A stretch of 64,000 bases of DNA from Zygnema cylindricum (Eukaryota > Streptophyta > Zygnematophyceae > Zygnematales > Zygnemataceae), in the NCBI GenBank assembly GCA_037447655.1, contig JBBHKE010002431.1, positions 73,704 to 137,703 on the forward strand. The letters are read 5' to 3'. Both the position numbers and the translations under genes were made by a program. This document shows positions 13,042 through 24,763 of the stretch, piece by piece; position 1 is the stretch's first letter, and the number at the start of each line of letters is the position of its first letter. The notes under the pieces are model-generated. The model was not told the origin of the DNA, made no database searches, and saw only the letters and a program-made list of their open reading frames with translations.

Positions 13042-13517
13042 TGTTGAAATACACTTAATGCGTTCTAAAACTACTTGTTGTTTTCTACACTACTTTTGGA
13101 GTCCTAATTGCTACGCTATAAGTCTAGTACTTTGGTTTAGCGTTGTGTACTTTATTTAGTGGAATGTACATACCTTTATTATAATTGTTGATTCTTACAT
13201 AGGAATCTTTTGAGACTTAGATTCCTCTTACCGTAGCTAGATGTACCTTCCTAAGTTAGACTTTAGATTAGATGTACCTTTAAAGCAGTTTGTGGCTACC
13301 TCTTAATCCGTCTTACTATAAGGCTACCTTGTTTTGTTATGTAAAATTACTTAATCAAAATGACACTCAAACGACGAACCTCACACTTATTCCCTTGTTT
13401 GCCTTTACTCCTTTTCTTGTCTTTTGTCATATCTTGGCCTTTTCTACTACTTCGGCCTATCTTTGATATTTTGTCATATTAAGTCTTTTTCGGCCTTTTA
13501 TGGCCTCTCATTCAATA
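13042..13517 (+). repeat. 5' LTR of Copia element 1
   Basis: 476 bp, TGTTG...CAATA, preceded by the AATGC duplication. It contains runs such as ACTACTTGTTGTTTTCTACA that are identical in the right LTR. Confidence 0.95.
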
Positions 13518-13533
13518 GGTTATGGGCCTAGCC
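13518..13533 (+). other. primer binding site matching the anticodon arm of tRNA-iMet
   Basis: GGTTATGGGCCTAGC starts right at the LTR end. It is complementary to the anticodon stem-loop of initiator tRNA-Met (around CCCATAACC), not to the tRNA 3' end. This is the half-tRNA primer arrangement known from Drosophila copia. One base differs from GGTTATGGGCCCAG. Confidence 0.75.
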
Positions 13534-14270
13534 CTTCGTCTGTCTCAAACTCTGTCCCGAAATTTCAGGGCGAAAAATTCTATGACTGGAAATTCCAAAT
13601 TTAACACTTGCTTTCTTTTGAAAAGATATGGGGACACAATAATGGCACTCTCACGTTGTCACATTGCCTATCGACGCCTCTCATGTGACTTTTGCTTCTG
13701 TTCAAACAGCTATCGCTTCATGGATTGAAAAAGATTCTATCGCGCTATCGCGTCTCGTCTTTTTTTTGGACGGCCAGATTACGAATCGGATCCGCGCTGC
13801 AACTACTTTGCATGAGGCGTGGCACATTCTTTGTCGCGCCTATGATACCAACACTTGGCCACTTCGCTTGGCGCTACGTCGCCAATTCAACAGTGCTCAA
13901 AAGGAAAAATCTGAATCCATGCTTGTATTTATTCAACGAATTGAATCATTAGCTGGACGACATAAGTGTATTAATTACACAATCACTCATAAAGATCTCA
14001 TAAGTACAATTTTGGGAGGATTACCTTTGTCATTTGACTCTTTTTCAAGTACAATCAGTACTGATGCTTCCACGGTCACATTGTCAAATCTCACTAATCA
14101 TTTATTACACGGAGAGACGCGTCTAAATCTTAACAAACTTGTCATTATTACTGAAGGTTCGGCATTTATTGTCTCTTCCCCCTAGAAATCTCCAATGATT
14201 GCACGATCTCATGTTTTTTGCAAATATTGCAAGGAGCGTGACCACGTCATTGGCGCGTGCCCTGCATTGA
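13522..14270 (+). pseudogene. Copia element 1 gag with zinc knuckle (broken)
   Basis: 13664-14185 reads as Copia gag of the UBN2 type (AWHILCRAYDT, then SMLVFIQRIESLAGR, ILGGLPLSFDSFSSTI). Upstream, a KFYDWKFQI-like start is cut by a stop and a frame change. A second frame from 14195 carries a CCHC knuckle, CKYCKERDHVIGAC at 14219-14260. Its role would be packaging the element RNA into particles. Confidence 0.9.
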
Positions 14271-14758
14271 TGAGGAAACGTGAAAAAGACCGTACAGCTG
14301 GGGGACAGCGAAAACTTCCTCCAACAAACCCAAATCCGCAGTCCTTGTCGTATCCCCATGCCTACCCACCGCCACCTGGTCATATAGCGCACCCGACTGT
14401 CGACTTAAATTTGTCGTACAGCCCACGGTCATCGTGGTACCCTCCTCCTAATTATTATTATCCTCCTCCTAACCCACCGGTTTCCCCCTTTCCTAACTAT
14501 CTTTCACCAACCACCAAAAATGTTGGATCTGCGTCACCAGCAGTTGTACCTGTCCCAAATATACCTTCCCCACTTTCATCCGTGGAATATGGGTACGCTT
14601 TCTCGCAATCAGGTAACATTTCTGATTGGCTAATTGATTATGGCGCCTCTCATCACATGTGTTGTCAACGTGATATAATGTTAAATATTGTTCCCCTTGA
14701 TATTCCATTACGCATTTTTTTGGGAAACAATATGATTCTAACTTCCACTCTCGTTTGA
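14270..14758 (+). pseudogene. Copia element 1 protease region
   Basis: A Pro/Tyr-rich linker is followed by DWLIDYGASHHMC at about 14622-14660. Copia proteases normally show D-S/T-G-A here; the second residue is Tyr, so the catalytic motif is altered. A stop ends the frame at 14756 and sequence continues in another frame. Confidence 0.85.
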
Positions 14759-15030
14759 CAGGTGCATATTAATTCCTGTTCGCACGCCTCTCGTCCAATA
14801 ATCTTGGACAAGGTCTATTTCGTACCTGACCTCAAAAAAAATCTTTTTTCAGCTAGTTTGGCATTACGCCATGGAAGTATCGGTGTTATCACTGAATCTA
14901 ACGTTCTATTCTTTTCTTCTAATAGGGATCTAATTGGTAGTTGCAGTAGGATGGGCAACTTATATCTTTTAATTTTTTTAATGATATTGCTCATGCTTCT
15001 TTAGCTCATTCTCCCTCTTCTTCCTCTTTT

Positions 15031-15890
15031 CTTACATGGCATCTTCGATACGGCCATCTTAATGGTGCCAGCCTAGGTTCCCTTGGAAAATGGCTTGTAG
15101 TGGGCATCGACAAATTTAATGAAACAAAAATTGACTTTTGTCATGGTTGTATTCTTGGAAAAATGCCTTGTTTACCTTTTCCTTCTTCTTCTTCTCGCTC
15201 TTTGGCTCCTCTTGATCTCATTCATAGTGATGTATGTGGTCCTATTCCAATTCCTAGCCTTAGTGGCGCGTCCTTTTTTCTCACTTTTATTGATGATTTT
15301 TCTCGCTTTACATACGTTTATTTTATGCAACAAAATCCGAAGTTTTTACCCATTTTAAACATTTTAATGCACTTGTGGAAAATCATTTGTCATCTCGCAA
15401 CAAAACCATTTGCACGGATAATGGGGAGGGATTTGTTTCAAATGAGTTTTCCGAGTTTTTACTAACACATGGCATTATTCATCACAAAACTTCTCACCAT
15501 TCTCCACAACAAAATGGAGATGCCGAACGTTTAAATCGCACTCTCATTGACATGTCTCGCTCTCTTCTTCATTTTGCTTCCTTACATTATCATTTTTGGG
15601 AAGAGACCTTACTAACTTCTTCTTATATTCAAAATCGCTCTCCTACCTCTTCTCTCTCTAACAAAACTCCTTTTGAAGCATGGCGTGGCATGAAACCCGA
15701 TATTTCTCATTTTCACATATTTCGGTGGGAAGCATATTTCAAAATCTTTTTCCCTTCAAATGGAAAATTAGGTCCTCGAGCTATGCGCGGTATCTTTGTA
15801 GAATATTCCTTGAATTCCAAGGCATATCGTATTTGGTGCCCCTCTTTCCCACAGAATTGTCATTACTCGAGACATTATTTTTCATGAGAC
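15031..15890 (+). pseudogene. Copia element 1 integrase
   Basis: WHLRYGHLNG and CHGC form the zinc-binding start. LDLIHSDVCGPIPIPSLSG carries the first catalytic Asp, TICTDNGEGFVSNEF the second, and HSPQQNGDAERLNRTL the catalytic Glu. The frame shifts near 15375, between the first and second catalytic residues. Sequence then passes into a degenerate linker with stops (15890-16250). Confidence 0.9.
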
Positions 15891-16254
15891 TCCTCTTATT
15901 CGTACGCTTATACCCGATTTTCTCCTCTCTCCTCTACCTAGTTTATTTCCTCCATACAAAACTTTCCCCTCTAATTCTATTACTACCTTACTTACGCCCC
16001 CTTTCATCCCTCACGTTTCTCCTATTTCTACAATTTTTTCGTCTTCCACATATTCTGTTCCTTCCTCTTATTCCGTCGATGAATTTTCCTTGGGACATCA
16101 CGCGATTTTCGGAGATCCACCTCCAACTTTACGATCTGTTACTAGTGACGCGATTGTCCTTAATACGCCAACTGTTTTTGTAGCATGTGACGCGACGGTC
16201 TTTCCCTCGAAAAAATTGTTTACAAGTCCTTAAGAAGTTACGTCGCCGGCACGT

Positions 16255-17480
16255 GTGGAGCGTAATTCGATTTTTACACGTCCTTTGGAAATTTTGTCGC
16301 CGGCACATATAGAGCGTAATTCGGTCATTATTAGGCCGTTAACGCCACCGAACAAACAACTTGCCGTACGTCAAAGTACGCACCTTTTACAACCAACGAG
16401 GAAAATTCTGGAAAATCTTGCTCACGCCAACCTTGCCGACGTCAAAGATCCTCCAACATTAAATGTTGCTTTGAAACAACGTGATGCTTACATGTGGCGG
16501 CTCGTTGCTACACAAGAGTACGACGCATTAATGATGAACAACACCTGGACGCTGTGTACTCTTCCATCAAATCGTCGTGCAATTGGTTCCAAGTGGGTTT
16601 TCAAGATCAAACTGCAAGCAAATGGTAAGATCGACCGTTACAAAGCACGTCTCATCGCCAACAGTTACTTAAAGATAAAGGGCGTTGACTAAAACGAGAC
16701 TTTTGCCCCAGTAGCGAAGTTTGACTCCATCCGTACGATTTTGTCTCTTCCAGCTCCTCATGATTGGGAATTATAACAACTTGACGTCAAAACTACTTTT
16801 TCTTCATGGTAGTGTCGTAGAATATATTTTTATGGAACAACCACCTGGTTACGTTGTCCTTGGTACCGAAACCCTTGTTTGTCATTTACGTAAGTCCATT
16901 TATGGTCTTAAACAAGCACCTAAAGTTTGGCGTCAAACCCTTGTCGCAGCATTAATTAAAGAAGGTTTTAGGGAAATCAGTGCAGATCTTGAAATTTATA
17001 TTTGAGGTACTCGTGACCAGTTAATCATTATTCTTGTTTACGTAGATGATTTAATTATCGCAGGTTTTAGTAAGTCCTCTATTCATCAAGTCAAAGGCAT
17101 TCTCTCGTCCTATTAGCCTATAACCGATTTAGATGATCTTGACTATTGCTTAGGCATCACTATTTTACGTTAAAGGTCTACACGCATTTTACAAATGAGT
17201 CAAGAGCACATTCTTGATCTTCTTGAGCATTTTGACATGTCCGATTGTAATTTGGTGCCTACTCCCCTTGATCCCAATACCACTCTAACCAAAGTATCCT
17301 CCGATGGGAATGCCCAAGGAGATATAAGCTCATTCTATCAGTCGATTGTAGGAAAATTAATGTATGCTATGCTTGGTAAATATGTGTCGTCGTTTGTCTT
17401 TTATCTCAATTTTCGCATTGTGTCACTCAAACTCATATCCAAGCCGCCAAGCGTGTCCTTCGATACCTTCAAGGAATAAA
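16255..17480 (+). pseudogene. Copia element 1 reverse transcriptase
   Basis: Recognised by NNTWTLCTLPSNRRAIGSKW, KARLIANSYL, PPGYVVLGTE, SIYGLKQAPKVW and the active-site LVYVDDLIIAG (YVDD codons at 17039-17050). In-frame stops appear after KGVD, after DWEL, after EIYI and in the next segment, so no full-length enzyme is possible. Confidence 0.93.
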
Positions 17481-17559
17481 ACATCTTCACCTCACTTTTT
17501 CCCATCCTTCTCCTCCCTCACCTTCCTCCACTTGCTTTTTTCCGGACACTTCGATTATT

Positions 17560-18000
17560 GGATTTTGCGTTGCGGATTGGGGAAATCAACCCGACAATCG
17601 ATGTTCCATTTCCGGTGTATTTTTTTCTTTAGGTGGTGGACTCGTCTCTTGTTCTTCCCGAAAACAAACCATGGTTGCTCTTTCCTCGACGGAGGCGGAA
17701 TATATGGCGGGCACTACCGCCACAAAATCAACGATTTGGTTTCGACGCCTTCTTTCCGATCTTTCTTTTCCTCCATCTTCTCCCACCTCCATTTTTTGTG
17801 ACTCTCAAGGGGCATTGGCTCTTATAAAAAATCATATCCATCATACACGCCCAAAACACATTGACATTTAATTTCATTTTACGTGTGATAAAATCCTTGA
17901 TGGCAATGTTTCTTTCTCTCATTGTTCCTCCAGCACTCAACTTGCCGATTTTCTCACTAAACCTCTTCCTCGTCCTTTATTTCATCATCACATTTACTTT
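17560..18000 (+). pseudogene. Copia element 1 RNase H
   Basis: ALSSTEAEYMAGTTATKS, FCDSQGALALIKN, HHTRPKHIDI and LADFLTKPLPRP are the standard Copia RNase H blocks, on two frames. Confidence 0.9.
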
Positions 18001-18029
18001 GCCGGTTTTCTTGACTAAACATGCTTTAA

Positions 18030-18040
18030 TCGAGAGGGGG
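18030..18040 (+). other. polypurine tract of Copia element 1
   Basis: TCGAGAGGGGG directly precedes the TGTTG of the right LTR. Confidence 0.85.
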
Positions 18041-18514
18041 TGTTGTAATACACAATGCATTCTAAAACTACTTGTTGTTTTCTACACTTCTTTTGGAGTC
18101 CTACTTGCTACGCTATAAGTCTAGTACTTTGGTTTAGCGTTGTGTACTTTATTTAGTGGAATGTACATACCTTTATTAGAATTGATGATTCTTACGTAGG
18201 AATCTTTTTAGACCTAGATTTTTTTTACCGAAGCTAGATCTACCTTCCTAAGTTAGACTTTATATTAGATGTACCTTTAAAGCTGTTTCCGGCTACCTCT
18301 TAATCCGTCTTACTATAAGACTACCTTGTTTCGTTATGTAAAATTACTTAAACAAAAAGACACTCAAATGACGAACCTCTCACTTATTCCCTTGTTCGTC
18401 ATTACTCCTTTTCTTGTCTTTTGTCATATCTTGGCCTTTTCTACTACTTCGGCCTATCTTTGATATTTTGTCATATTAAGTCTTTTTCGGCCTTTTATGG
18501 CCTCTCATTCAATA
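18041..18514 (+). repeat. 3' LTR of Copia element 1
   Basis: 474 bp, TGTTG...CAATA, followed by the AATGC target duplication (18515-18519). Confidence 0.95.
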
Positions 18515-18820
18515 AATGCTACACCGTGAATCGTGTAACGTCACATTTTTTTTTGTCACACGTTTTTGGAGTGCACATTCACATACGCGCTTGACTGTGT
18601 TAACTTTTTATTGTACTTAAGTACAAAATGGTATGCAACTGAACCGTCCGGGTGCCACACTATTTAAAACGACACTCTATTACAGTTATTAATCCTAATA
18701 TGAAAGTACTTCAATTAACGTTAAAAACATTTTAGAATTACTAACTCTATTTAAGTATTTGGGTCAAAATTTGGTGGCACTCAATGACTGTTATTAACGC
18801 TAATAGCCATTCATTGTGTA

Positions 18821-19020
18821 CCCCCGTACTCCAACCCAAAGAAGAAGCGACAAGTGCAAATGTGTGCCACCCAGAAACCTCCAAAAAACTTGGCACCTAT
18901 CGACTTAAAATAGTAGAACATTATATTTAGAGGAAGAATCCAAAAAGCTCACAAATCCGAAAGTACTACAACAAAAAAAGAAGTACGGAACGGACAAGTA
19001 CTAGACGCTAAACCAAATCT
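18821..19020 (-). repeat. right half of the third, split LTR copy
   Basis: Continues 12585-12788 after removal of the nested elements. Shared blocks include GTGCCACCCAGAA and the AAAGTACxACxA / AAGTACGGAACGGA region. Confidence 0.7.
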
Positions 19021-19630
19021 TTATAAAAATTATAGACCTTTGGTTGTCCATTTGAAACTCATTAAATAGGCCGACTTTCTGTTCATCTGCACACCCGTAA
19101 ACGGCATGTCCCTTGGCCGACGTCACCAAACGGGTAACTTTGTCCCCCTCGGCCTACGTCGGCAAACAGTTAGCTTTGTCTCTCTGCTAACGTCAGCAAA
19201 CGGGTAACTTTCAAAGCACTCCCTCTGCAATTGTTCTTGACCGTCAAATCTTGGGTGTTCGATCTTGTCAATGACTAAAGATATTGACACCACGTGCACT
19301 TAAGAGTTTTTAGCCGTCAATCCTTCGTTCGTGACCGTCCAATTATAGGCTGCTGGTAGTTCAAAAGCTAGCCGTCTTTTTCAACAAGTACGACATCCTG
19401 TCGCAAATTTTTCGCTCGATTTCCAGTCAATCGTTGTGCTGATTTGGGTTGCGTATACAAAAATCCATACGGACAACTTGAATACTACAACAATACTAAG
19501 ACATTTTGATAAACAGGACACGGTCTATGCGCATGATAAAAGGGTATAATAAACGGGCATGATAAAACAGGACACGGTCCATGCCCGTGTAACGGGCGTT
19601 GATTTACCAGTATATAAAAACGACACTTAA
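19020..19630. repeat. spacer with three-copy tandem repeat at 19112-19217
   Basis: Three diverged copies of a roughly 38-bp unit around GGCCGACGTCACCAAACGGG, TAACTTTGTC occur at 19112-19217. The rest of the stretch shows no coding signal; GGACACGGTCxATGC recurs at 19517 and 19569. Confidence 0.6.
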
Positions 19631-20339
19631 GGGTGAACCTCCATCAGGCAAAAAGTGAGGTTCATTACTATAAAAATTGCATTTGTGTACAGATCCAACT
19701 AATTTTCGTACATGGCTGTACTATTTTTTTATTTTTTTTTATAAAACATCATTACTAGAGATTCCAAAAGAATCTCCAAAGTTTTGGGCGACAACGTCGA
19801 CCGTTCGATTATATGTTTTCGAAGCAAGCGGTCACTTCGTTCAGTGATTAGCTAGTCTCCTCAGGGAGGAAACTAGCTAATCACTAGACGTGTAAAATGT
19901 TTACTCGTGGAAAGGTCACGTACGAGCTGCGCCCCTTCGGACATATGCCAAGCGCCTTGGAACAAGCAAAAATCAAATCCTAAGGAAAACCACGTGAAAA
20001 TCTTTGTCGAAGAATGTGCCGTGATGCCTCCTCCACCATCCGTTGACATCCGCAATTTGCGGCTCCACGACAAAACACGATCAACAAAACAACGATGTAA
20101 AGGACAAAACACGAACGTACACATTGTACATTCACGTAGTTTAATTTTGCTACTGGCTCTACGGATACGAATTCAGATATTGTGCTTTTGGAATCTTTGA
20201 CATGCTTGCCGTCAGGTTATGAACCTACAAGTACTTAATAGATTCTTTGTTGACACGACGTGATGGAGAAGTGAACCAAATAATAGCACTAGTAAACGTA
20301 TCAATATGATTACTGTCGGCGCTTGATGGAGAAGATGCC
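19631..20339. mobile_element. Harbinger-like MITE with central hairpin (709 bp)
   Basis: The left end GGGTGAACCTCCATCAGG is preceded by TAA; the right end TTGATGGAGAAGATGCC is followed by TAA. A 3-bp TAA duplication is typical of PIF/Harbinger. Inside is a near-perfect inverted repeat at 19844-19884. Related copies are at 45097 and 58413. No transposase frame is seen, so it is non-autonomous. Confidence 0.75.
19844..19884. repeat. hairpin of the Harbinger-like element (copy 1)
   Basis: Arms GTGATTAGCTAGTCTCCTC and GAGGAAACTAGCTAATCAC pair over 19 bp with one mismatch around a 3-nt loop. CGTT-CAGT and its complement extend the stem outward with mismatches. Confidence 0.9.
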
Positions 20340-20342
20340 TAA

Positions 20343-22460
20343 ATCGAACATGAAATTAACGGCGCGAAATCGACCTAAGTCCGCGGCCAACCGATCCCCC
20401 AATAATATTCAACCGATCCCCCAGCAGTATTCAAAAAGCACTACAACCTATCCAACACGGCTCATGAAACGAGCGGCAATAAAATACCGCACATGCTATA
20501 ACGAGAGATCACTACAAACCTATACTAATGAAACCGTACAATTAACTATTGAACCGTGCACTCAATAGAATGTCGAACCGGAGGTGAATAAACGCTCATT
20601 ATAGACTTGAACCAACAACATAACTAGGAAGATTTTATTTCCGAAAACGTGATTCTAAGACTATCAAAGTATACAATTTTAAGGCTATCAAAGTATACAA
20701 TTGTAAGCTATCAAAGTATACGATTGTAATTGAAGAGATTTGATGACCATCAAAGGTAAAAAACCAATTTCCCAAAGGACTAAAGAGCACAACAAAAGTT
20801 GTTTAACAGCCTAAAGGAGAAAGTAAGAAAAACAGAAAGTAAGCCAGACAAACACTACAAACTACCCTATACACTAAAGCTTTATACTATGCCACTCTAA
20901 AGGTAAAAAAATACGAATGTTAGACTATATACAACAATAAGCCCACAGGTAAGTCGCGAAATCCTTAACCATCATTCAGAAGGCATTTTGTCGAATAAAG
21001 GCCAAAGCTTAGGAACGTTGATGGGCGATAATAATACCTTGTTGGTAGAAAGGAGACAAGAGAGTTGGAGAATAGTTGGTAGGTTTTCTAACTTCAAGAG
21101 ATTGTTAAGCACAGTCACGTAAAATTATGTTGAAACAAGAGTCCAAGGTCTTAAATATCTCTAAAGCAAATGGTGTGAAACTATTTTCTCAGCCTAGGTG
21201 CACGTAGTCACATTCTTTCAATCCATCCCATCTTGAACTGTTACACAAGTATCTAATGTTACACATGAGGAAAAATCAAATCGTATAGGGTTTGAGAGGA
21301 CTACATCACCTAATATTCTCGTCGCTCCAAGTACAAGCACAAGATCCACACAAATGCCTCGTGTACCCTCAAGTGATATCGTGGTGGGAGTATGTGACTC
21401 CTCGTGTTTGACTGTGTATCTTGTTTCACAAACCACAACAACAGTTACATCTCGAACCATGTTGTGTACTGTTGATCCCTCCCCACCGTCGGAGCAACAA
21501 AACAAATGGACCTCTTGCTCCTTTGTAAGTTAACCACAAATGCAACAAGGCTTGCCTAAAAGCCAAATGTGAGGCAAGCTAAATCGTAAGTGAAGCACAA
21601 CAAAAAATTGAACGGAAGATAAAAGAAGTCGAGTCAAAGTTGGTGTAGCAACAAGCCAAACACGATTATGAGGCCCCAAAAAAGGTTGGAGTCAACCTTA
21701 GAGCTTTTACTGATGGAATAGCCGCTAGAAGTTCCTTAAATTCTATAGCAAATACCTTATCATGATAAATTGTTGCACACGTGAGTGACTTCCAACTATG
21801 AGAGAATTGAACCCATAAACTTTTGCTTAGGCCTCGTAAAAACAATCGAGTGGAGAATAACCTTTGTTTATTTAACAAAAAGCGCTCGTCGTTGTGAGAA
21901 ACTACATGAGCTAAAATATTAGAATTGTCCACTAAAAACCTTAAAATAACAAAAGATAGCACGAAATCCCTACTCCAAAGGTAAGCGATTAGCACTAAAG
22001 TGGATGAAAGACACAAACTAAAACCCTTGCAAGAGACTAGTAAAGCTTATTGTTTAGGAGCTCAATCATACCATCGTTGACAAGCTGATGTAGAATCCTA
22101 AGAGGCGAATTTCAAATCGGAAAGGGAGGAAAGGAAGGAAGAGTTGGGAGGTAAAGTGCGCATCAACTACAATAGTCGTTGGGCAAAACAATGAGTGAAG
22201 CTACCAAACGCCAATTATGAATATGGATATTTGGGAAAGTCTTCACAGTGGGAAAGGTCATCCAATAAGGTGTCTTTAACAAATTGTTTAACGAAATCAA
22301 AGGCTCCTATGGGAAAACTTAAAGTAGTTATACCCTCTTAAATATTGATAAAGCAAAATCTAAAAAAGGAGAGGGAATTCTAGTGATAGACCAACAAGGC
22401 TCCATATGACATATTTAGTGACTTTAACGAAAAAGTGTATCTTAGAAAGTTTCTCTACAA
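20343..22460. other. no intact gene; possible 3' part of a decayed LINE
   Basis: AT-rich with scattered open frames (longest 116 codons, minus, 22016-21666) and no recognised domain. ATCAAAGTATACAAT is repeated in tandem at 20670-20730. Lying downstream of the minus-strand RT remnant, it may be the tail of the same element. Confidence 0.4.
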
Positions 22461-23050
22461 AGTAGTGAAATACAAGACCAATGATATGACTATCGTTAGT
22501 AAGAAAAGGGAAAAAACAACTTTAAAAAGGGGTAGCTGATACTCTTGCTAGTGAGTCGGATCAAATAAAAAGGATCCTAAAGGGTCGCCTTCATAAGTAC
22601 TACTTAACGATTCTAAAGTAGTCTCGTCCCCCTATGGCCCTCCGATTGGGTAAAATAAGTTACGGGATTTGGAGTAAAAATCATTGTGAAAAAAGATAAT
22701 TTGATAAATGCAAGACGGGGCATGTAAGAGTTCATGAAAAATGGGTTTACAATCGATTATGCTAAATTCATTGGCAATGTCAACTAAGAGAAACACTAAA
22801 TCCAGATGCAAGTCAAAAAAATTCTGTAAACCGTGGACAACCACCTCAAAACCTCCTCGCGTTTCGACACCAATTTGTTGTGGAGAAAAAACATCATGAA
22901 AAGCCCTTTAAAGTTGTTGACAAATTTATCTCAATACAAGACAATATAAGAATTCCCACAAGGCAATCGGACGAACATCATTAGCAGGCTTCAAGACAAC
23001 AATAAGACGCTTCATTCCCAAAGTGGAACAATAGTTGGTGGCACGTGCCC
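22460..23050 (-). pseudogene. decayed non-LTR (LINE-type) reverse transcriptase
   Basis: Reading the minus strand across frames gives, in order, PANDVRPIALWEFLY, then SPQQIGVETRGGFEVVVHGL, LVFLLVDIANEFSIIDCKPI, and STYEGDPLGSFLF at about 22600-22558, then FLTNDSHIIGLVF. These match RT blocks of non-LTR elements (RPIA.GE; VGVxxGxEAxxH; DxxNAFNxxDR; GDPLGPLLF; YxDD). The active-site Asp pair has become T-N-D, stops interrupt the frame, and it is dead. Confidence 0.65.
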
Positions 23051-24763
23051 TCAAGCCAACCGATAAGCCACTATGGACAACAAATTAAAATTTTGCGATG
23101 GATTTTGTAGAGAGAAATGTCGCGAAAACGCTCACAAATCATCCGAGAGTCTAGCACTTGGGAGAAGAGGGGACGTTACTAAAGTTGTACCAAAGATACC
23201 TTGCTCAAAATAAAAGGGTTTGCGAGGTTTATATAAGTCAAAAACGGGCAGAACATCATCAAGTGTTGCAAGGTGAATGGCTCGTAGGGTTCGATATTGA
23301 CATCGTGGTTGGGGACGGTGTTAAAGCTCGTAGTGCACGGGCAACACGGAAGAGCTCAACACATTAACCAAGGTGTAGGTCATATCACATGTGGGCTGTG
23401 GAGGCATGAAGTGGATCTTGGCGACGTGGAAGCGTCACAAAAATGCTAACAACACCACTATCGTTTTTTTGTTGAAAAGATAACCAATCCCTACACGTAA
23501 ACGGTGACGTCATGCACGTGTCCCCTACGCTTTGATAAAACCCCCACTTGGAGGAAAGACCAAAATTCAAAAGGGAAATAAAAGAAAAAGATGCCATATA
23601 GCCAGATTGTTGATGTCGTCGGCTAAAAGCCCAAGTGGGAACCTTAGAGCAGCTTGAACGATTTCGCGAAGATGAAGAGGAAAACAGGTGTAAAGCCGTG
23701 ATGTGAGGTTTTCTAATTGGTATCACCCCATAATATGAAGATTGCGTACAAAATCCCAATGGTGATGACAAGGGTGGCGAGTAGTGATGGAAGGCCCGTC
23801 TTGGGCATTGGAAGGAGTTCGTGGGACACGCTTTTACATGTTCAGCTATAATAGCATGCACAACGTAAGGCTTCCTACAATGTAGAGAAGAAAGCCCACA
23901 TGTAGGAAAACTAAAATAAGGCTGACAAATGATGGAGAGCGAGGAAAAGCGTGGACTGAATGTGGAGGCGCATATACAAAGACCCCAGAGGAAGGTATGA
24001 TGTGTGAGTGAGAAGGATTGGGCAACGGAATTGGTAGATATGGGGGACTTTAGAGTGGGTCAGTAAGTAGAGGGGTTGAATGGGTGTCTAGTGTAGGTGG
24101 AGGAAGAGGAGGGTCTTAAAGGAAGGACAAAGACAAAGCTTTGGATAACTCTAGACAATGAAGTGCGCAATACCAAGCTGTAGATGAGGGTAGGGGATGG
24201 TTTTTCTCAGATTGGGGCGATGGAATGGCAGCTGAGGGAGCATTTGGGTGAAAGGGTTGGGGTGAGGGTGCGACGGTTGGTGGCAAAGAAGACGATTCGG
24301 GAGGGTGAGAGAGCCCTAGGTAGTTAGCCCGTAGTAGCAGATGCGTGGGAGATGACGCGGAAAGAGAATGTGATGCTCGTCGTTTATGTGAGGCCATAAG
24401 AAATTATGTGGTTGGAAAAGAAGATACTTAACCAAAAAAATCCCTTAACAGGCATAAAAATCATGCCAAATGTCCTCAAATGTGCTTGGCTCACAAAGAT
24501 CTCGTCTAACCGCGCAATTTAAAAGATTAAAAAACAAAAAGTGGAAATCCCTCAACCTGAACTCTTAACCCTGAACCCAATAAATGACAACACACTAAAT
24601 AATATGTACCCAAAAAATACATAAAGACCGTACAAAATGATAAACATATAGAATACTAACGCACGAACCTTAAGAAATATTCTTGGACGCGTAAAATGAA
24701 ACGAAATAAACTTCGCTCAACTTTGGCCCACCTATCAATTCGCACAATATCAATCGAGCATTG
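23050..24763. other. no gene recognised
   Basis: Contains open frames of 158 (23861-23385, minus) and 93 codons (24397-24116, minus) with Ser/His/Pro-rich composition and no domain signal. 23930-24370 is purine-rich on the plus strand. Confidence 0.5.

Larger units (their letters stand above)
13042..18514 (+). mobile_element. Copia LTR retrotransposon (element 1), 5.47 kb
   Basis: Left LTR 13042-13517 and right LTR 18041-18514 are close copies (roughly 93 percent identical by eye). LTRs begin TGTTG and end CAATA. The 5-bp target duplication AATGC is intact at 13037-13041 and 18515-18519. Between the LTRs lie a primer site, gag, zinc knuckle, protease, integrase, RT and RNase H in Copia order, then a polypurine tract. 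It is younger than element 2 but dead, with many stops and frameshifts. Confidence 0.95.
12789..18818. mobile_element. CACCGTG-family TIR element, itself split by Copia element 1
   Basis: The left end CACCGTGAATCGCTATTAG at 12789 is preceded by TA, and the right end ACGCTAATAGCCATTCATTG to 18818 is followed by TA. Without the Copia it would be about 550 bp. A second CACCGTGAATCG lies at 18522, directly right of the Copia target duplication, suggesting a further partial copy. It carries no coding capacity and is likely non-autonomous. TA duplication suggests the Tc1/mariner class. Confidence 0.75.
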
